In this document: one piece after another, positions 60,489 through 64,000 of the stretch | How positions within the stretch are numbered: the stretch's first letter is position 1 | Layout: each line of letters opens with the position of its first letter | Assembly: GCA_965207495.1 (NCBI GenBank) | Contig: OZ242287.1 | Location: 3,472,001 to 3,536,000 of the forward strand | Origin: Bin5 sp965207495 | Lineage (GTDB): Bacteria; Chloroflexota; Anaerolineae; Caldilineales; Caldilineaceae | Direction: 5' to 3' | Length of the DNA stretch: 64,000 nucleotides | The notes under the pieces: model-generated | What the model was told of the DNA's origin: nothing | What the model saw: only the letters and a program-made list of their open reading frames with translations | Databases searched by the model: none | Translations under genes and position numbers: made by a program

Positions 60489-62621
60489 ATGAGTCTCCTG
60501 GTTGCCAACGACATTTCAAAAAACTATGGCGATCTCGACGTACTAGAGGACGTTAGCGTTCGCATCGAATACGGGGACCGGATCGGGCTGGTCGGGCATA
60601 ACGGCGCCGGAAAAACAAGCCTTCTCAGGGCGCTGGGCAGGGTCGATACAAGTGTTAGCGGCGAGCTCTCGGTCGCTCAGGGAACGAGTATTGGCTACCT
60701 TGCGCAAGACCCGCCGTCTGCAGGGCAGCGCACTCTCTATGAAGATCTCAGGCTAGTTTTTGCCGATCTGCTGGCCGAAGGGGAGAAACTCCAGCGCCTT
60801 GAATTAAGGATGACTGAGCTGACCCAAAACGACCAGGAGCTGGCGGGCCTGCTGACACGCTACGGGCAGCAACAGGAGGCGTTTGAGAGGGCCGGCGGGT
60901 ACGACGTAGATCAGCGGATTCGATTTGTCCTAAGCGGTCTCGGCCTGGAAGAGTCGCTCTGGCGGGCGCCGCTGTCGCACCTGAGCGGGGGACAGAGAAC
61001 CCGCGCGTGTCTGGGCCGTCTGCTGCTTGAGGAGCCGGACCTGCTGCTGTTGGATGAGCCCACGAACCATCTTGATGTGCGTTCGATGGCGTGGCTGGAA
61101 GGCGTGTTGACGGGCTGGAAAGGCGCCCTCGTGGTCGTTTCACACGACAGGTACTTTCTCGATGCGGTCGCGACGAGGATATGGGATCTTGCCCACCGTC
61201 GCGTGGATGCCTACCGGGGCAATTACAGCCACTATCGCCTGCAGAGGGAGGAGCGTCGGGCCCGTTGGCGCAAAGAGTATGACCGCCAGCAGGAGTTTAT
61301 CCGCGACACGCAGGCATTTGTTCGGCGCTACAAAGCCGGACAGAGGACTAAGGAAGCGCAGGGCAGAGAGACGAGGTTGAAGAGGTTTCTGGAAGAGGAA
61401 GCGCTGCCGCCTCCTCCGACTGACCAGTTTATCCGGCTCCCGTTGCGCGCACACTCCCGCGGCGGCGACCTGGTGATGCGTACGCGCAAGTTGATCGCCG
61501 GCTACAAGGAGGACTCCTTTGCTTCGGTCAAGAGTCCTGCGGACACACCGAGCCCGGAGTCACGGCGCGGTGAAAACGGTTTGGACTCTTCGCTATCGAT
61601 AACCGAAGGATCCGGGAATTCCGGACAGACGGCTCGGCTGTCGGCGCCACCCGTTCGTCAGGGCCGTTTGCGCACTATGCGCAGCCTCGCGCCCACTGAC
61701 ACTCCTATTCTTGAATCACCTGACCTTGACCTTTTCCGGGGCCAAGTGGCAGCCCTGATCGGCCCCAACGGCGCTGGTAAGACGACTTTTGTGCGGACCA
61801 TATTGGAAGAGCTGGAACCGCTCAGCGGCAGGGTGGAGCTAGGTGCTTCGGTTGACCTGGGTTATCTTGCACAACGTCATGTTGGGAATGGTTACGGCCT
61901 GATGAAGAACGGCCAGACCGTGTTGGACGCGCTTCTCGAGATAAAGCGCCTTCCCACTGAGCGGGCGCGGACATACCTGGGCCAGTTTCTCTTCAAGGGG
62001 GATGAGGTTTTCCAACTCATCGAGAGTCTGTCAGGGGGCCAGCGCAGCCGCATCGCGCTGGCAAGGCTGGCGTTACAAGGCGCAAATTTCCTGATGTTGG
62101 ACGAACCCACGAATCACCTGGACCTGGATAGCCAAGAGATCCTGCAGGATGCCTTGAGACAGTTTGATGGGACAATTTTGCTCGTCACCCATGATCGAGC
62201 TCTCATCGACGCCCTGGCCACGCAAATCTGGCAGGTGACACCGAGCAAGGGGGACAGTCCCGGGCGGTTGGAGGTGTTCAAAGGCAGTTGGAAGCAGTGG
62301 CAGGAGGAGCGACTTCAGACGGCCGGTACGGATTTGCCTAAGAAGGAGGAGACTGCGCCAACTGTTGCAGAAGAGGAGTGGGAGCGGCAGAGGGAAGTGC
62401 GCCGGCAGCGGCAAAGGACGCAACGACAGGAGCAGGCCGTCGTCGAAACGGAGGAGCGAGTCGCTCGTATGGAAAACAGGTTGAGCGAGATTGAGGAAGG
62501 CATGGCCCTAGCGAGCGCTCGACAGGATTTCGAGGAGCTGAAGGTGTTGCAGGCGCAGCACGGGGCCGTCTCCCAGCGGTTGGAGGAACTGATGGAAGAA
62601 TGGGCTGCGCTGGCAGCATGA
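60489..62621 (+). CDS. ABC-F family ATPase with inserted segment in the second ABC domain
   Basis: 710-residue soluble protein with two ABC domains and no membrane part, as in ribosome-acting ABC-F proteins (Uup/YheS/EttA type). Domain 1: GHNGAGKTSLL near residue 38, LSGGQRTRACLGRLL, LLLLDEPTNHLD. The linker is Arg-rich (RRYKAGQRTKEAQGRETRLK). Domain 2: GPNGAGKTTFV near residue 425, LSGGQRSRIALARLA, FLMLDEPTNHLD. A Ser/Pro/Gly-rich insert of about 65 residues (61510-61710) splits domain 2 just before Walker A. A charged C-terminal coiled coil (about 620-705) resembles that of Uup. Confidence 0.93.
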   Translation: MSLLVANDISKNYGDLDVLEDVSVRIEYGDRIGLVGHNGAGKTSLLRALGRVDTSVSGELSVAQGTSIGYLAQDPPSAGQRTLYEDLRLVFADLLAEGEKLQRLELRMTELTQNDQELAGLLTRYGQQQEAFERAGGYDVDQRIRFVLSGLGLEESLWRAPLSHLSGGQRTRACLGRLLLEEPDLLLLDEPTNHLDVRSMAWLEGVLTGWKGALVVVSHDRYFLDAVATRIWDLAHRRVDAYRGNYSHYRLQREERRARWRKEYDRQQEFIRDTQAFVRRYKAGQRTKEAQGRETRLKRFLEEEALPPPPTDQFIRLPLRAHSRGGDLVMRTRKLIAGYKEDSFASVKSPADTPSPESRRGENGLDSSLSITEGSGNSGQTARLSAPPVRQGRLRTMRSLAPTDTPILESPDLDLFRGQVAALIGPNGAGKTTFVRTILEELEPLSGRVELGASVDLGYLAQRHVGNGYGLMKNGQTVLDALLEIKRLPTERARTYLGQFLFKGDEVFQLIESLSGGQRSRIALARLALQGANFLMLDEPTNHLDLDSQEILQDALRQFDGTILLVTHDRALIDALATQIWQVTPSKGDSPGRLEVFKGSWKQWQEERLQTAGTDLPKKEETAPTVAEEEWERQREVRRQRQRTQRQEQAVVETEERVARMENRLSEIEEGMALASARQDFEELKVLQAQHGAVSQRLEELMEEWAALAA

Positions 62622-62626
62622 CAGGC

Positions 62627-62656
62627 TTGTCAGCAGTCCACTCTTTCAGCTAAAAT
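62627..62656 (+). promoter_or_regulatory. Predicted promoter of coaE-dnaJ
   Basis: TTGTCA (62627-62632, five of six), 18 bases, TAAAAT (62651-62656, five of six). The predicted start near 62663 leaves a leader of about 37 bases. Confidence 0.6.
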
Positions 62657-62699
62657 AGGGCCCAAACGGGGCAACCATCTGTAAAGGGTTTAATTGGAC

Positions 62700-63332
62700 A
62701 TGTCGCGAAAATCGCTGGTAATCGGGCTGACGGGCAACATCGCCACGGGCAAGAGCACGATTCTCAACTATCTGATGGAGAAATGTGCCTTCATCATCGA
62801 TGCTGACAAGCTGGGTCACCGCGTGATCGAGCCGGGCGGTCAGGCTTACGATGCGGTTGTACGCGCTTTCGGTCGGGAGATTCTGAGGGAAGACGGGACG
62901 ATCGATCGCAAAAGACTTGGCAAAATAGTCTTCTCCAATCCAATTGACCTGGGCAGGCTGGAGAAGATCGTTCATCCGAAGGTCTTCGAATTGGGAAAGC
63001 AGGAGATAGCCGATAACGAGGCCCCCATAATCGTTCTGGAAGCTATCAAGCTGCTCGAGGCAGGTTTGATGTCGACCCTTTGCGATGAAATCTGGGTCGT
63101 AACCTCCAGCTTGACCACCCAGTTGCGGCGACTCCTTGAGTCGCGCAGTATGGAGGAGGGCGAAGCCAGGCGCATGATCGATTTGCAACCTCCGCAGGCG
63201 GCTAAAGTGAACCAGGCCGATCGCGTCATCGAGAACGACGGCAGTCTGGCGGAATTACACTCTCAATTGGACGCGATCTGGGAGGAATTGAAGCGGCGCT
63301 ATCCGCGGCGGATGACGACGCTAGTACGATAA
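62700..63332 (+). CDS. coaE: Dephospho-CoA kinase
   Basis: Last step of coenzyme A synthesis: phosphorylates dephospho-CoA on the ribose 3'-OH. 210 residues, normal length. The P loop is GLTGNIATGKSTI near residues 9-21, then FIIDADKLGHRVIEPGG (Asp and His of the substrate site) and the lid RRLLESRSMEEGEARRMI with Arg residues; VIENDGSLAEL is the conserved C-terminal motif. ATG 62700 is preferred over the TTG two codons earlier; the ribosome site AAGGG is somewhat distant. It is first of a group with a small membrane protein and dnaJ. Confidence 0.95.
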   Translation: MSRKSLVIGLTGNIATGKSTILNYLMEKCAFIIDADKLGHRVIEPGGQAYDAVVRAFGREILREDGTIDRKRLGKIVFSNPIDLGRLEKIVHPKVFELGKQEIADNEAPIIVLEAIKLLEAGLMSTLCDEIWVVTSSLTTQLRRLLESRSMEEGEARRMIDLQPPQAAKVNQADRVIENDGSLAELHSQLDAIWEELKRRYPRRMTTLVR

Positions 63333-63348
63333 AGGAGTCCTTAAAAAC

Positions 63349-63540
63349 ATGGACTTTCTGCGACGATTCTGGACCGATCACACAGTCCTGTCCAATTGGG
63401 CTGCCCTTGCCATCGGCTTTGTCGTGATACTGCTGTTCAGTGCACGGGGCGTCGGTTTTGACGGCTCGCAATGGGCGGCTCTTATCGGGGTAACCGTGGG
63501 CTTGGCCGGTTTGTGCGCATGGATCATAAGTTGGGAATAG
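63349..63540 (+). CDS. Small two-helix membrane protein between coaE and dnaJ
   Basis: 63 residues with two hydrophobic segments (about 17-31 and 41-60) and a charged N terminus (MDFLRRFWTDH). AAGGAG lies about 10 bases before the ATG, which supports translation. It starts 16 bases after coaE and ends 4 bases before dnaJ. I recognise no family. Its placement suggests co-expression with dnaJ. Confidence 0.75.
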   Translation: MDFLRRFWTDHTVLSNWAALAIGFVVILLFSARGVGFDGSQWAALIGVTVGLAGLCAWIISWE

Positions 63541-63544
63541 CTTC

Positions 63545-64000
63545 ATGAGCGAAAAGCGGGACTATTACGAGGTGCTTGGCATAGAGCGGGGCGCGGATGA
63601 ACAGGCGCTCAAAAGGGCCTTCCGCAAGCTGGCACAGCAGTACCACCCGGACGTCAATCCGGAGGCGGACGCGGAAGCCAAGTTCAAGGAGATCAACGAG
63701 GCCTACCAGATCTTAAGCGATCCGCAGAAGCGGGCGGTCTATGATCGTTTCGGGCATTCCGGGCTAGGTGGATCCGGGGGCTTCAGCGATTTCAGCCAGG
63801 GTTTTGGGGATCTGGGAAGCATATTCGAGGAAGTTTTCGGATTAGGCGGCATGGGGCGCGGAAACCGGCGGGCACCGCGCCGCGGTGCAGACCTGCGGGT
63901 AGACATCAGGTTGAACTTCGAGGATGCAGCCTTTGGCACGCAGGAAGAGATCGAGGTGCCGCGCATGGAGGACTGCGATGCCTGTCATGGCAGCGGCGCC
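63545..64000 (+). CDS. dnaJ: Chaperone DnaJ, 5' part (runs off window)
   Basis: The first 152 codons of a type I J-protein, co-chaperone that stimulates DnaK ATPase. The J domain has YYEVLGIERGADEQALKRAF and the catalytic His-Pro-Asp in QQYHPDVNPEA near residue 34. A Gly/Phe-rich region follows (GLGGSGGFSDFSQGFGDLG), then the start of the zinc-binding domain with the first CxxCxGxG repeat (CDACHGSG). The stop lies beyond 64000. It starts four bases after the small membrane protein. Confidence 0.95.
   Translation, partial: MSEKRDYYEVLGIERGADEQALKRAFRKLAQQYHPDVNPEADAEAKFKEINEAYQILSDPQKRAVYDRFGHSGLGGSGGFSDFSQGFGDLGSIFEEVFGLGGMGRGNRRAPRRGADLRVDIRLNFEDAAFGTQEEIEVPRMEDCDACHGSGA

Overview
The window looks like chromosomal DNA of a high-GC bacterium of the Chloroflexota, most likely a Caldilineales/Anaerolineae-type lineage. 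This is inferred from gene content and style: many oligopeptide-type ABC importers, lipoproteins with acidic Ala/Glu-rich linkers, several phytanoyl-CoA-type dioxygenases, a four-part ECF importer, an M29 aminopeptidase and a PIN/TRAM protein next to cysS. No rRNA or phylogenetic marker was available to prove it. No transposase, phage or CRISPR array was seen. The last gene (dnaJ) runs off the right edge.

Layout. 1-870: a dispersed repeat, tRNA-Leu(UAA) and the promoter of the first importer. 871-8240 (+): a complete peptide/opine-type ABC importer (binding protein, two permeases, two ATPases) followed by an Fe(II)/2-oxoglutarate dioxygenase. 8595-25774 (-): fifteen genes on one strand: DMFase-like large subunit, dioxygenase, PfkB kinase, binding protein, ECF S component, two ECF ATPases, EcfT, dioxygenase, orphan permease pair, amidohydrolase, Rieske protein and SIS-domain protein. 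26560-33561 (+): copper P-type ATPase, CcmF, CcmI-like protein, zinc alcohol dehydrogenase, metallo-beta-lactamase-fold protein. 33632-36178 (-): arsR-arsM-MFS with a clear ArsR-type operator/promoter. 36818-47931: mainly housekeeping genes (xseA, two fold-type-II PLP enzymes including threonine synthase, DUF3054, a glycosyltransferase, PIN/TRAM, cysS, rlmB, pterin carbinolamine dehydratase, a c-type cytochrome lipoprotein). 48008-53441: homocysteine methyltransferase with aminopeptidase, tRNA-Lys(CUU), rpmG, and a Gfo/Idh oxidoreductase with a D-2-hydroxyacid dehydrogenase. 53493-59373 (-): a complete branched-chain-amino-acid-type importer (livFGMH plus binding protein). 60489-64000 (+): ABC-F ATPase, coaE, a small membrane protein and dnaJ.

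How the parts work together. The accessory left half is a nutrient-uptake and oxidative-catabolism region. Each of three oligopeptide-type transporter modules has its own PhyH-family dioxygenase nearby, which suggests imported compounds are hydroxylated after entry. The orphan permease pair and the orphan binding protein may be parts of one split importer that borrows ATPases from the complete operon. The copper ATPase, CcmF, the CcmI-like protein and the haem-binding lipoprotein point to aerobic respiration with System I cytochrome c maturation. The ars cluster gives arsenic sensing, methylation and probably efflux.

The most unusual signals are: a 290-540 bp hairpin-rich dispersed repeat whose right edge lies 47-48 bases from a -10 hexamer in all three copies; a cysteine cluster in a predicted outside loop of the MFS protein in the ars operon; a sigma-54-like promoter paired with a terminator-like hairpin in the copA leader; and a tandem repeat starting just after the predicted start of the Gfo/Idh transcript.
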